Part shown: positions 17,729-25,836 of the stretch, piece by piece
Layout of the letters: each line of letters starts with the position of its first letter
Position numbering within the stretch: position 1 is the first letter of the stretch
Source: Hyphomicrobiaceae bacterium
GTDB taxonomy: Bacteria; Pseudomonadota; Alphaproteobacteria; Rhizobiales; Methyloligellaceae
Reading direction: 5' to 3'
Assembly: GCA_028066055.1 (NCBI GenBank)
Contig: JALCBY010000002.1
Location: forward strand, 77,026-141,025
DNA length: 64,000 nt
Notes under the pieces: generated by a model
Databases searched by the model: none
The model's input: only the letters and a program-made list of their open reading frames with translations
What the model was told of the DNA's origin: nothing
Program-made: the position numbers and the translations under genes

Positions 17729-18136
17729 TTACGCCGGTGCGATGAACTCGGTCCGGATGCCGCCGGGGATGGTGCACATCATGTGACGGATCGGTCCCGC
17801 ACCCAGATTTTCCGGTGCGAATTCGATTTCGACGCCGTCGGCATCCTTCAGTTTGTCATGCAACGCATCAAGCGCATCGCTGCCGGGCACCTTCAACGCA
17901 AGATGGTGCAGGCCGATGACATTCTTTCGGTCGAAGGCAACGGCCTTTTGCGGATTTGTCGCCTGCCAGAGCGTGATCATGGTGGTGCCGTCGCTGACAA
18001 AGACAGCCGGATAATCGGGTTTCTCACCGACCTGGGAAAAACCCAGTGTGTCGACGAAGAACGCCCGCGCCGCGGCAAGGTCCGGCACTGTCAAACCGAT
18101 ATGGTGAGCGCCTTCCGTAACAGCTGAATCTGACAT
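17729..18136 (-). CDS. VOC-family (glyoxalase/dioxygenase-fold) protein
   Basis: This 135-residue protein shows one vicinal-oxygen-chelate module pair. It begins HHIGLTVPDLAAARAFFVDTLGF, split by family-typical turns, and has a second half starting LHHLALKVPGSDALDAL and ending near GIRTEFIAP, giving the His/Glu metal positions. It could be a lyase, isomerase or resistance protein; the family does not decide. The ATG has GAGGAGAG upstream. It is the first gene of a two-gene unit with the flavoprotein fusion and is divergent from the LysR gene at 18283. Confidence 0.82.
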   Translation of the reverse strand: MSDSAVTEGAHHIGLTVPDLAAARAFFVDTLGFSQVGEKPDYPAVFVSDGTTMITLWQATNPQKAVAFDRKNVIGLHHLALKVPGSDALDALHDKLKDADGVEIEFAPENLGAGPIRHMMCTIPGGIRTEFIAPA

Positions 18137-18240
18137 CTTTTCTCTCCTCGTAAATCAACGGGCGGATGCCCGCCATCAGGATCTCCCGCGCCCGTTTGTC
18201 TGTGCGCATCAATCTGCGCTCTTTTAGAATTTGATTTAAT

Positions 18241-18260
18241 ATGGATAATTCAAAATCCAT
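18241..18260. promoter_or_regulatory. inverted repeat between VOC operon and LysR gene
   Basis: ATGGAT, eight bases, ATCCAT forms a perfect 20-bp interrupted palindrome in an AT-rich stretch, 22 bp before the lysR start. This is a typical place and shape for a LysR-type recognition site serving both divergent genes. Confidence 0.5.
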
Positions 18261-18282
18261 TATTTTATAACGCGGAATAACA

Positions 18283-19212
18283 ATGGATCGCCTTCAGGCC
18301 ATGTCGGTTTTCGTCGCGGTCGCCGAACAAGCAGGCTTTGCCGCAGCGGCCCGGCGGCTGAACATCTCCCCGCCTTCCGCGACACGGGCGGTGTCCGATC
18401 TGGAAGGGCGGCTCGGCGCACGGCTGCTTCACCGTACCACACGCTCGGTGACGCTGACGGAGGCGGGTGAGCGCTATCTTGAAGATTGCCGGCGCATTCT
18501 TGCGGAAGTAGACGCAGCAGACCGTCATGCGGCGGGCATCCATGCCGAACCGCGCGGCCTCGTCACTGTCACCGGGTCCGTCGTGTTTGGCCGCCAGGTG
18601 ATCACGCCGATCCTGCTGGAACTCACCGATCAGTATCCGGACATCTCGATTTCAACCCTGTTCGTTGACCGTGTGGTGCATCTGGTCGACGAGGGTATCG
18701 ATGTGGCGGTCCGCATTGCAGAGTTACCGGATTCATCCCTGCGCGCCGTCCGGGTCGGCAGCGTGCGCCGTGTCCTATGCTCATCGCCGGGTTACCTTGA
18801 AGCGCGCGGACGCCCCGAAAAACCGTCCGATCTCCATGATCACGACCTCCTGGATTTCGTAAATCTGGCGCGAGGCCGCGACTGGGTATTTCACCATGGC
18901 GACACGACGCAGGCCATGCGGGTCTCATCCCGATTGCGTTTTAATGTTGCGGATGCGGCGATTGCTGCGGCGCTTCAAGACGGTGGAATTACGCGCGTCC
19001 TGTCCTACATGATCGCCCCGCACGTGAAGTCAGGCGCCCTGGAGCTTCTGCTTGAAGATTACGAGCCGCCCCCCATACCGGTACACGTGGTTCACAAGGA
19101 GGCCGGACAAACGTCCGCCCGCGTGCGTGCGGTTGTTGATTTTCTTGCCGCGCGATTGAGAAAAAGTTCCGTGTTGCACACCGCGTCGCCTGCCCAAGAG
19201 CATCAAGGCTAG
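18283..19212 (+). CDS. LysR-family transcriptional regulator
   Basis: This 309-residue regulator has an N-terminal winged helix-turn-helix (MDRLQAMSVFVAVAEQ, then SPPSATRAVSDLEGRLG, residues about 1-60) and a substrate-binding-like effector domain (about 90-295). It is of the common subgroup that represses or activates adjacent oxidoreductase genes. It lies divergent from the VOC/flavoprotein unit with a perfect inverted repeat between them, so that unit is its likely target. Its last four bases overlap the stop of the convergent dehydrogenase gene at 19209. Confidence 0.88.
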   Translation: MDRLQAMSVFVAVAEQAGFAAAARRLNISPPSATRAVSDLEGRLGARLLHRTTRSVTLTEAGERYLEDCRRILAEVDAADRHAAGIHAEPRGLVTVTGSVVFGRQVITPILLELTDQYPDISISTLFVDRVVHLVDEGIDVAVRIAELPDSSLRAVRVGSVRRVLCSSPGYLEARGRPEKPSDLHDHDLLDFVNLARGRDWVFHHGDTTQAMRVSSRLRFNVADAAIAAALQDGGITRVLSYMIAPHVKSGALELLLEDYEPPPIPVHVVHKEAGQTSARVRAVVDFLAARLRKSSVLHTASPAQEHQG

Positions 19213-20204
19213 GGCCGGAGCATGATCTTCGGCGCGGTTGCTTTCCCATCGAGAATATCTTTGAAGGCCTGCGCCCCCTCTTCCAGCGGGCGAACCTCGG
19301 CCCAATCCAGCGCACCCAGTTGTCCGGCAATCATCGCGGCAAGCGTGTCGCTGAAGTCTGCCGCCGTGTATGTGTATGTACCGATGAAGGTGATTTCCTG
19401 AAGCGTCATGCGGCGTACGTCGAGCCCGCCTTCACCGTCGGCCAGTCCGATGTGAACGATGACGCCGCCCGGAGCGGCCAGCGCGCTTGCCACCTTGCGT
19501 GTGGCCGTGCCACCGAATGCATCAACGACAATGTGGGCCGACCCCTGTGCGGGCCCTTCGTTCAACGCAGGGTCATAGACGGTGAACGGACCGGCTTCAC
19601 GCAGGGCGTTGTGCCGCTCCGGATTCGTCTCGGCGATAAAGATATCCCTTACGCCGCGTGCGACCAGAACAAGCGCCGCGCCGAGCCCTATTGCTCCTCC
19701 TCCGAGAACAACCGCCCGGCAGGCTCTCAGCGGTGTCCGACTCACGTCCCGCGCGAGCCGGATGGCGTGCCACCCACAGGCAATCGGTTCCGTCAGCGCG
19801 GCACATTCCGCAGCGAAGTCGGCCGGGATCGCATGCAGGTTCCTTTCGGGCATTCGCAGGAGCCCGGCAAAACCGCCCTCGCGCGGCGGCATGGATATGA
19901 TCTGGCGGTCCGGACAGATGTTCGTGCGGCCCTGTAGGCACATCTCACACGTTCCGCACGTGACCAGTGGATTGACCACGACGCGCGTTCCGGCGGAAGG
20001 CCCGGCGATTATCATCCCCGCCACCTCATGGCCGAGGATCAACGGTGCGGGACGGCGCTCATCATGTCCCAGCCATGCGTGCATGTCCGAACCGCAAATG
20101 CCCGAGGCATCGACCTCAATCAGCGTTTCTCCGCCTTCGGGCGCCGGATCGGGCATGTCCTGAAAGCTGAGCTGTTTCGGGCCGGTATAGACAAGCGCTT
20201 TCAT
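19209..20204 (-). CDS. zinc-binding dehydrogenase of the sulfopropanediol-type cluster
   Basis: This 331-residue medium-chain dehydrogenase starts at the ATG giving MKALVYTGPKQ. Catalytic-zinc residues are present (SGICGSDMHAW, then GHEVAG), as are four structural-zinc cysteines (CGTCEMCLQGRTNIC) and a Rossmann turn (VLGGGAIGLGAALV). It is the last gene of a minus-strand operon that starts near 25.7 kb, and lies 7 bp after the SDR gene. In context it probably oxidises a C2 or C1 hydroxyl of the imported substrate or works with the SDR to epimerise it. Its own substrate is inference. Confidence 0.8.
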   Translation of the reverse strand: MKALVYTGPKQLSFQDMPDPAPEGGETLIEVDASGICGSDMHAWLGHDERRPAPLILGHEVAGMIIAGPSAGTRVVVNPLVTCGTCEMCLQGRTNICPDRQIISMPPREGGFAGLLRMPERNLHAIPADFAAECAALTEPIACGWHAIRLARDVSRTPLRACRAVVLGGGAIGLGAALVLVARGVRDIFIAETNPERHNALREAGPFTVYDPALNEGPAQGSAHIVVDAFGGTATRKVASALAAPGGVIVHIGLADGEGGLDVRRMTLQEITFIGTYTYTAADFSDTLAAMIAGQLGALDWAEVRPLEEGAQAFKDILDGKATAPKIMLRP

Positions 20205-20211
20205 GGCGGCC

Positions 20212-20973
20212 TCACTTAGCGGTGAACCCGCCGTCGACGTGCAGCACCTGACCGGTGACATAATCGGACGCAGGCGATGCCAGGAATATGGCGGGTCCGA
20301 TCAGGTCTTCCATGCGGCCGTTGCGCCCGATGCAGGTCTGTTCGGCCATCCGCCCGGCGAGATCATCATCGGAAAAGACAGGGCCGGTCAGCTCAGTCGG
20401 GAAAAAACCGGGAGCCAACGCATTGCAGGTGATCCCCCGATCCGACCAGGCTTCGGCCATGGCGCGGGTGAGTTGGACAACGCCGCCCTTCGATGCGCCA
20501 TAGGCCAGACCGTTTGCAAAGGCGCGGTGCGATTGCAGAGAAGCGATGTTGATGATCCGGCCCCAGCCACGCGCCGCCATGTCGGGAACAAGCTTCTGGG
20601 AGAGGAAAAAGGGGACGCTCAGATTGAGATCGACGGTGTGACGCCAAATCTCGGGATCTACGTCATCGGCATGTTTGCGCGGATTGATGCCTGCCGCGTT
20701 CACCAGAATGTCGGGCGGTCCGAAAGGTTTCACGGCCTGTTCCGCAACATCGGCTGCACCGGCGGGATCACCGAGATCGCATACGATAAAGTCCGCGTGC
20801 GCTCCTTCTTTTAAAGCCTCCTGCTTCCATGCGTCGAGTTCTGCCCGGCGGCGTGCGACACCCACGACCGCAGCTCCAGATTGCGCAAGTGTGGTCGCGA
20901 GAAACCGGCCGATCCCGCTGCTGGCGCCCGTGACACAGGCGACCCGTCCTTCCAGGGAAAACAGGCTTGTCAT
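20212..20973 (-). CDS. short-chain dehydrogenase/reductase
   Basis: This 253-residue classical SDR has the TGASSGIGR coenzyme turn near residue 14, NAAG near 90, an active-site serine in NIASLQSH, and YGASK giving the Tyr/Lys pair. The C-terminus (DYVTGQVLHVDGGFTAK) is complete. The ATG overlaps the stop of the upstream hisD-like gene (ATGA), so they are translationally coupled. In DHPS-degrading bacteria, dehydrogenases HpsO and HpsP interconvert the enantiomers before HpsN acts. This gene and the downstream zinc dehydrogenase may play those parts; that is inference from neighbourhood. Confidence 0.85.
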   Translation of the reverse strand: MTSLFSLEGRVACVTGASSGIGRFLATTLAQSGAAVVGVARRRAELDAWKQEALKEGAHADFIVCDLGDPAGAADVAEQAVKPFGPPDILVNAAGINPRKHADDVDPEIWRHTVDLNLSVPFFLSQKLVPDMAARGWGRIINIASLQSHRAFANGLAYGASKGGVVQLTRAMAEAWSDRGITCNALAPGFFPTELTGPVFSDDDLAGRMAEQTCIGRNGRMEDLIGPAIFLASPASDYVTGQVLHVDGGFTAK

Positions 20974-22277
20974 TCGGCGACCGTCAAATCGAAGCTTTCC
21001 TCCGGGAACCATTTCTCTAGCCGGATATCGGCGGTCCGCGCATGCCCTTCCATGCCTTCGAGGCGTGAAATGCGGGCCGTGGCTTCCGCAACCGGTTTGG
21101 CTCCATCTCGTGTCGCGCGCTGCCAGGTCACGATTTTCATGTATTTGTGCACCGAAAGACCGCCTGTGTAACGCGCCGCGCCGGAGGTCGGCAGCACGTG
21201 GTTCGTACCCGATGCCTTGTCGCCGAACGCCACTGTCGTTTCTTCGCCGAGAAACAGGGACCCATAGCATTTGAGGCGGTCGAGCCACCAATCGAGGTCA
21301 TGCGCCATGACGGTCAGGTGCTCCGGCGCAATACCGTCAGACACTTCGGCCACTTCCTCACGGTCATCGCAGACGATCACCTCGGCATAGTCGCGCCAGG
21401 CAGCAGTTGCGTTCTGTGCATTGACCTCGGGCAGGCTGTCGATCAGACCTGGCACCAGCTCCATGACCTTCTCGGCAAGCGGACGGCTGGTGGTCGCAAG
21501 CCAGACCGGTGAGTTGTAGCCATGCTCCGCCTGACCGACGAGATCCCACGCGACAACGAATGGATCGGCCGTTTCATCGGCGAGGATCAGGCTGTCGGTC
21601 GGCCCTGCCAGCATGTCGATGCCCACCTGACCGAACAGGATACGTTTTGCCTCCGCCACGAACTGGTTTCCGGGCCCGACCAGGATGTCGGATTTTGGCA
21701 AGTCGAACAGACCGAACGCCATGGCGGCAATTCCCTGCACGCCACCGAGCGCAAGGATGGTATCGGCGCCACAGGCGTCGGCGGTGTAGATAATCGCCGG
21801 ATTCACCCCCACATCGGGCCGTGGCGGCGAACAGGCGGCGATGTGGCCGCAACCGGCGACCTTTGCGGTGGTTACGGTCATGATCGCTGACGCGACGTGA
21901 CTGTAACGGCCCCCCGGCACATAGCACCCGGCTGCCTGGCAGGGGATCGCCTTCTGACCCGCGACGAAGCCCGGAATGATCTCGATCTCGATGTCGGAAA
22001 TCGTGTCCTTTTGGGCCTCGGCGAATTTGCGGACATTGTCGCGGGCGAACCGGATATCGTCTTTCACCTTTTGGGAAAGGGATGCTGTCGCCGCGTCGAT
22101 CTCCTCGCGGGTTAGAACGATGTTGCCATCATACTTGTCGAACTTCGCCGCATATTGCAGCGCGGCCTCCTCGCCACCCTTCTCGATATCGTCGAGGATC
22201 GCTTGAACCGTCGCCTGCACGTCAGACGCGTCACTCGTCGACGTCTTGGGGGCTTTCTTGAGATATTCGACAGCCAT
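20970..22277 (-). CDS. HisD-family dehydrogenase, probably sulfopropanediol 3-dehydrogenase (HpsN-like)
   Basis: This 435-residue protein has the histidinol-dehydrogenase fold: GQAEHGYNSPVWL and APEHLTVMA carry the zinc/base residues, and GTNHVLPTSGAARYTGGLSV is intact. It is not in a histidine operon. It opens MAVEYLKKAP and carries GCYVPGGRYSHVASAIMT, which I recognise as the HpsN-like branch acting on (R)-2,3-dihydroxypropane-1-sulfonate to give sulfolactate with two NAD. The operon has a TRAP transporter, an SDR, a zinc dehydrogenase and a LacI regulator, which fits. A true HisD role is unlikely but not excluded. AGGAG lies 12 bases upstream of the chosen ATG. Confidence 0.78.
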   Translation of the reverse strand: MAVEYLKKAPKTSTSDASDVQATVQAILDDIEKGGEEAALQYAAKFDKYDGNIVLTREEIDAATASLSQKVKDDIRFARDNVRKFAEAQKDTISDIEIEIIPGFVAGQKAIPCQAAGCYVPGGRYSHVASAIMTVTTAKVAGCGHIAACSPPRPDVGVNPAIIYTADACGADTILALGGVQGIAAMAFGLFDLPKSDILVGPGNQFVAEAKRILFGQVGIDMLAGPTDSLILADETADPFVVAWDLVGQAEHGYNSPVWLATTSRPLAEKVMELVPGLIDSLPEVNAQNATAAWRDYAEVIVCDDREEVAEVSDGIAPEHLTVMAHDLDWWLDRLKCYGSLFLGEETTVAFGDKASGTNHVLPTSGAARYTGGLSVHKYMKIVTWQRATRDGAKPVAEATARISRLEGMEGHARTADIRLEKWFPEESFDLTVAE

Positions 22278-22294
22278 TGATCGTGCGCACTCCT

Positions 22295-23620
22295 TTAGTT
22301 TGTTCCCAACAGCGTCGTCGAGATTGGCGGCCAATAAGCAATCATCAAAGTGACGATCAGCATGAAGAAGACAAACGGCACGGCGCGTGCCGCGATCTTC
22401 AGTATAGACTCGCCCGTAAGTCCCGAGACAACAAAGAGATTCAGCCCCAGAGGCGGCGTGATGAAGCCCACACCAAGTGCTGTGATCATCATGACGCAGA
22501 ACTGGATTTCGTTCATGCCGATTTCATCGGCCAGGGGCTTGAGAATCGGCGCAAGGATGACGATGTTCGGCGTCGTCTCCATGACGCACCCTGCGGCGAT
22601 CAGAATGCCGATCATCAGCAGGATCAGGAAATAGGGATTGTCCGTCAGCGACGTGACGGCGAAAACGAAACCCTGCGGTACGCCGAGTGCCGCCAGAGCC
22701 TGCGCCAGCGGCAGAGACATGGCAATGATCGGCAGGATCACGCCGTTGACCTTGGCTGAGCTGACCATCATCGCCGGAAAATCCTTGAGCTTGAGCGTGC
22801 CGAGGATGAAGCCGAGAATGATGGTCACAACCACAGCCGTGGCGCCCGCCTCCGTCGGCGTCAGGCGACCGGAAAAAATGCCGTAGAAAATGATGCCCGG
22901 CACGAGAAACGCGTACCAGCCACTCATAATGGCCTTGACCAGATTGCTTGCCCACTCCGAAAAGGTCATCAATCCACCGGCCTCATAAGCATGACGCCGG
23001 TTCACGACGATATTCGTGACCAAAATGGAACCGAGGATCAGAAGGCCCGGAATGAGCGCCGCCTGAAACAGCGTCGAGGCCGAAATGCCCAGCACAAGCC
23101 CGATGACGATATAGGCGATCGACGGCGGGATCAGGATACCCGTGCAGGCGCCGGCAGCAACAAGCGCACACGCATATGGTCGGGGATAGCCACTCTCGAC
23201 CAGCCGATCGATCGTCATGCGGCCGACGGCTGCGGCGCCCGCCGCATCCGACCCCGAGATGGCGGAAAACATGCCACAGACAAGCACGGTCGCGGAGCCG
23301 AAGCCGCCGCGTGCCCATCGCGTAATGGCATCGGCGACATCGAGGAATTTACGGCTGAGGCCCGTTCGCACAAGCACGTCGCCTGTCAGGATGAACAACG
23401 GTACCGCCGTCAGTGCAAAATGATCGATTCCATCGAACAGCGACTCGCCGATAAGCGAGAGCGGCAGGACTTCGGAGATCAAAAGCATTGCCGTCGCGCT
23501 TGCACCAATGGCGGCCCAGACGGGAACGCCGAGTGCAATCAGCAGAACGAAGAGAAGGACGGGTCCGTAGAAGCTCCAACCGAGCTCGACGACGGGTTCC
23601 TGGAGTTGTTGCCAAAGCAT
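22295..23620 (-). CDS. TRAP transporter large permease (DctM-type)
   Basis: This 441-residue, very hydrophobic protein has about 12 membrane segments and the DctM layout: ALGVPVWAAIGASA near the start, GGFGSATVLVCGMFSAISGSDAA split over a conserved SGS turn, and FITPPLGLNLFVVSG near the end. With DctQ and DctP it would import a carboxylate or sulfonate using a sodium gradient. The ATG has GGGGAGGG upstream. It lies 14 bp after dctQ and 17 bp before the hpsN-like gene, clearly within the same operon. Confidence 0.92.
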   Translation of the reverse strand: MLWQQLQEPVVELGWSFYGPVLLFVLLIALGVPVWAAIGASATAMLLISEVLPLSLIGESLFDGIDHFALTAVPLFILTGDVLVRTGLSRKFLDVADAITRWARGGFGSATVLVCGMFSAISGSDAAGAAAVGRMTIDRLVESGYPRPYACALVAAGACTGILIPPSIAYIVIGLVLGISASTLFQAALIPGLLILGSILVTNIVVNRRHAYEAGGLMTFSEWASNLVKAIMSGWYAFLVPGIIFYGIFSGRLTPTEAGATAVVVTIILGFILGTLKLKDFPAMMVSSAKVNGVILPIIAMSLPLAQALAALGVPQGFVFAVTSLTDNPYFLILLMIGILIAAGCVMETTPNIVILAPILKPLADEIGMNEIQFCVMMITALGVGFITPPLGLNLFVVSGLTGESILKIAARAVPFVFFMLIVTLMIAYWPPISTTLLGTN

Positions 23621-23634
23621 CGTTTCGCCCTCCC

Positions 23635-24144
23635 CTAGTCGAACAACCGTTCGCCCTCGAAGACCGGTTTGCCGGACTTCAGGTCGGACAGGTCGCGAAT
23701 GATGGATTGCAGAAGGCGAAAGATCATGAGGCCGAACCCAAGCGGGACCGCCATCAGGAACCAGACCATCGAGACCCGAAGACCATGGCTCACGGAACCG
23801 AACTTCCAGGACACGAGGACAGTTTCCCAGGACCAGTAAACGGCAATGAGAGCAACGGCCAGCATCACCAGATCACCCAGGAGGTAGAGAAGCGTCTTGG
23901 CCCGGTTAGAGACGATGTAATTGAAAATGACATCGATGCGTAAGTGTGCCCGTTCCCTCACCGCCGCAGCGGCGCCGATCCAGGCGAGATAGATAAACGC
24001 GTAGCGCACGATCTCTTCGCCCCAGATGGACGAATAGGCAAAGACCTCGCGGCGAACGACTTCGACCGCCATCGTGATGACCAGCATCACGTAGAAAATC
24101 AGAAGCGCCCAACGTTCGAGATTCTCATTCAGCAGTTTGAGCAT
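23635..24144 (-). CDS. TRAP transporter small permease (DctQ-type)
   Basis: This protein is 169 residues from the ATG giving MLKLLNENLERW, which has AGGGA seven bases upstream; the longer in-frame start is not supported. Four membrane helices are visible, with the family features VVRREVFAYSSIWGEE and a conserved arginine-containing loop (ERAHLRIDV). It bridges DctP and DctM. A strong hairpin lies in the 141-bp gap separating it from the binding-protein gene. Confidence 0.9.
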   Translation of the reverse strand: MLKLLNENLERWALLIFYVMLVITMAVEVVRREVFAYSSIWGEEIVRYAFIYLAWIGAAAAVRERAHLRIDVIFNYIVSNRAKTLLYLLGDLVMLAVALIAVYWSWETVLVSWKFGSVSHGLRVSMVWFLMAVPLGFGLMIFRLLQSIIRDLSDLKSGKPVFEGERLFD

Positions 24145-24221
24145 TGGTTTGTCCCTCTGCACCTGCGCCGACCCGTCCTGGCTGCACGTGCTGTCCATTT
24201 GCGACGCTGTGCGCCGAGCCT

Positions 24222-24244
24222 CTTCCGGCGCCAACCGCCGGAAG
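24222..24244 (-). other. hairpin between dctP and dctQ
   Basis: CTTCCGGCG (24222-24230) and CGCCGGAAG (24236-24244) form a perfect 9-bp stem with a five-base loop, without a T-run. Its place directly after the binding-protein gene fits an RNA-stabilising or partial-termination element that gives more binding protein than permease. Confidence 0.5.
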
Positions 24245-24285
24245 GCGCCGGGCGCGACAGTGCACGCCCGGGTTATGACAGGTGA

Positions 24286-25440
24286 TTACGCGTCGTGGAC
24301 GTAGTAGCGGCCCATGGTTCCGGCAGCCTCGACAAGCTTGTCGAAGGTGGCCATGGAGCCCGCCAGTTCCTTCTTGAAATCGTCCCACTCGCTGCGCTGA
24401 TAACCGCCGGCTTCCTGCCACTCGGCGAGCTGATCCTTGCTCAGGGAATGGAATTTCACGCCGGACTTCGTGAGTTCGGACATGGCATAGCCGCGCGCCG
24501 CCGGAACCTTGGCAAGATTCTGCTGGGCGGTGACTTCGGAGGCAAAATCAATGCCTTCCTGAACGTCTTTCGGCAGTGCGTTGAACCATTCGAGGTTGCA
24601 GGAATAAACCTGACTGTCCGGCACGGCCTGCGTGAAAGTGATATGGCTCAGGATGTCCTTGAAACCGAACACGTAGAGCGCGCCGACGGCGGGATCGAGT
24701 GCATCCGCGACACCCTGCTTGATCGCAGACGGCGTTTCGCCCCAGGCAACAGGCGTGGGGTTCGCGCCGACCATCCGGTAATACTGTTGCAGCATTTTTG
24801 AGCCCGGAACGCGAAACTTGACGCCCTTGAGGTCCGCCGGCTTCAGAACCGCGCCTTCTCCACCCTTGCGAATGGCAACGACGCGCGGGTCGATGACCAC
24901 ATAGAACAGCGGCTTGAACCCTTTGCTGTTGACCTTGGCATGCACCTCCGCCTTCCAGGCGTCGGAGTTGACGAGGTTCACGAAGCGTTGGTTGGCGCCG
25001 CAGAAATACGGCAGGTTGATGAGGTCGACGACCGGAGCGAAAGGCGCAAAATTGGAAAGGGAATGCTGCGCCGCCTGGATCGTCCCTGTCTGCACCTTTT
25101 GCGCGAGCGCACCGCCGGCCCCAAGTTGACCGCCCGGCGCCAGCTTGACGTAAACCTGCCCCCGCGTCGCGTTCTGGATGTTCTCCTTCAGATCGAGCTG
25201 CATGATCGGGTAGCTGCGTGAAGCGCCGAGGATGTAGGCGGTTGCGACGGTCATCACGTGCTTGGCCGCTTTCTGGCGTGCACGTTCCTCCTTTGCCGTT
25301 TGCGCGATAGCTTCATCGGAACCCAACGTCCCGGCGGCAGCAACCAGGACAGCCGTGGTGAAACCGCCGATACCAGCAGCCTTCAAGAACTGACGGCGTT
25401 CAAAACTCTGAATTTCTTTCGCATTATGATTTGCGGTCAT
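24286..25440 (-). CDS. TRAP transporter substrate-binding protein (DctP-type, Tat-exported)
   Basis: This protein is 384 residues from the ATG giving MTANHNAKEI, which has GGAGG about ten bases upstream. Residues 15-20 (RRQFLK) followed by a hydrophobic run and AIAQ make a twin-arginine signal peptide, so it is exported folded. The mature part has the DctP core with PGGQLGAGGALAQKVQTG and the conserved arginine region LKGVKFRVPGSKMLQQYY. It is longer than many DctP proteins and of the FcbT/solute-binding type with KFHSLSKDQL near the end. It would capture the substrate, probably a sulfonate or hydroxy acid, in the periplasm. Confidence 0.9.
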   Translation of the reverse strand: MTANHNAKEIQSFERRQFLKAAGIGGFTTAVLVAAAGTLGSDEAIAQTAKEERARQKAAKHVMTVATAYILGASRSYPIMQLDLKENIQNATRGQVYVKLAPGGQLGAGGALAQKVQTGTIQAAQHSLSNFAPFAPVVDLINLPYFCGANQRFVNLVNSDAWKAEVHAKVNSKGFKPLFYVVIDPRVVAIRKGGEGAVLKPADLKGVKFRVPGSKMLQQYYRMVGANPTPVAWGETPSAIKQGVADALDPAVGALYVFGFKDILSHITFTQAVPDSQVYSCNLEWFNALPKDVQEGIDFASEVTAQQNLAKVPAARGYAMSELTKSGVKFHSLSKDQLAEWQEAGGYQRSEWDDFKKELAGSMATFDKLVEAAGTMGRYYVHDA

Positions 25441-25490
25441 CGGTATCTTTCCTCCCAATTCTTGTAAATTTGCTGTTGTTCGGCGTGGCA

Positions 25491-25709
25491 TCACGCGCGG
25501 TCGTTCGTTTGAGCCCTGGATTTTTTGTCTTCCGCTTCGAACAGCAGAACGGAGATGGCAAAGCAGATGGATGAGGCAAACAGGATCAACATTTCGGGGA
25601 TGTCGCCGAATACGGGCTTATGCCCCGCCGCACCGATAGCGACGTTTGCGAAAAACACGACGAACAGCACGGCGGCTGCCAGCAGTGTCACAACGCTTGG
25701 CTTTTTCAT
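25491..25709 (-). CDS. small two-helix membrane protein at head of TRAP operon
   Basis: This 72-residue protein starts MKKPSVV with GGGAGGG seven bases upstream. Two hydrophobic segments (about 6-26 and 34-54) are joined by a short loop (HKPVFGDIPE) and followed by a charged tail (EAEDKKSRAQ). No named domain is recognised. It is the first gene after the LacI operators and 50 bp before dctP, so it is co-regulated with the transporter and may be an accessory membrane subunit. The function is unknown. Confidence 0.7.
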   Translation of the reverse strand: MKKPSVVTLLAAAVLFVVFFANVAIGAAGHKPVFGDIPEMLILFASSICFAISVLLFEAEDKKSRAQTNDRA

Positions 25710-25745
25710 CTGAATCCCTCCCCATCGATATGCCAACGCGTTAAC

Positions 25746-25781
25746 TGTAAGCGCTTACATTTAGGAATGCAAGCGCTTACA
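25746..25781. promoter_or_regulatory. twin LacI-type operators
   Basis: TGTAAGCGCTTACA (25746-25759) is a perfect 14-bp palindrome with the central CG of LacI/GalR sites. TGCAAGCGCTTACA (25768-25781) differs by one base. Centres are 22 bp apart, two helical turns, so both can be bound on one face. They lie 37 bp upstream of the small membrane gene and 55 bp upstream of lacI, and so can control both. Confidence 0.82.
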
Positions 25782-25836
25782 TGATACATAATCATCGAAT
25801 CCGGTATTCTCCGGGCCGAGCCACAAGGAGGCCTTT

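Noticed and set aside
20970-22277. Histidine biosynthesis HisD
   Set aside because: The fold fits, but the gene lies among TRAP, SDR and zinc dehydrogenase genes and has HpsN-like sequence, so a sulfonate-diol dehydrogenase is preferred.
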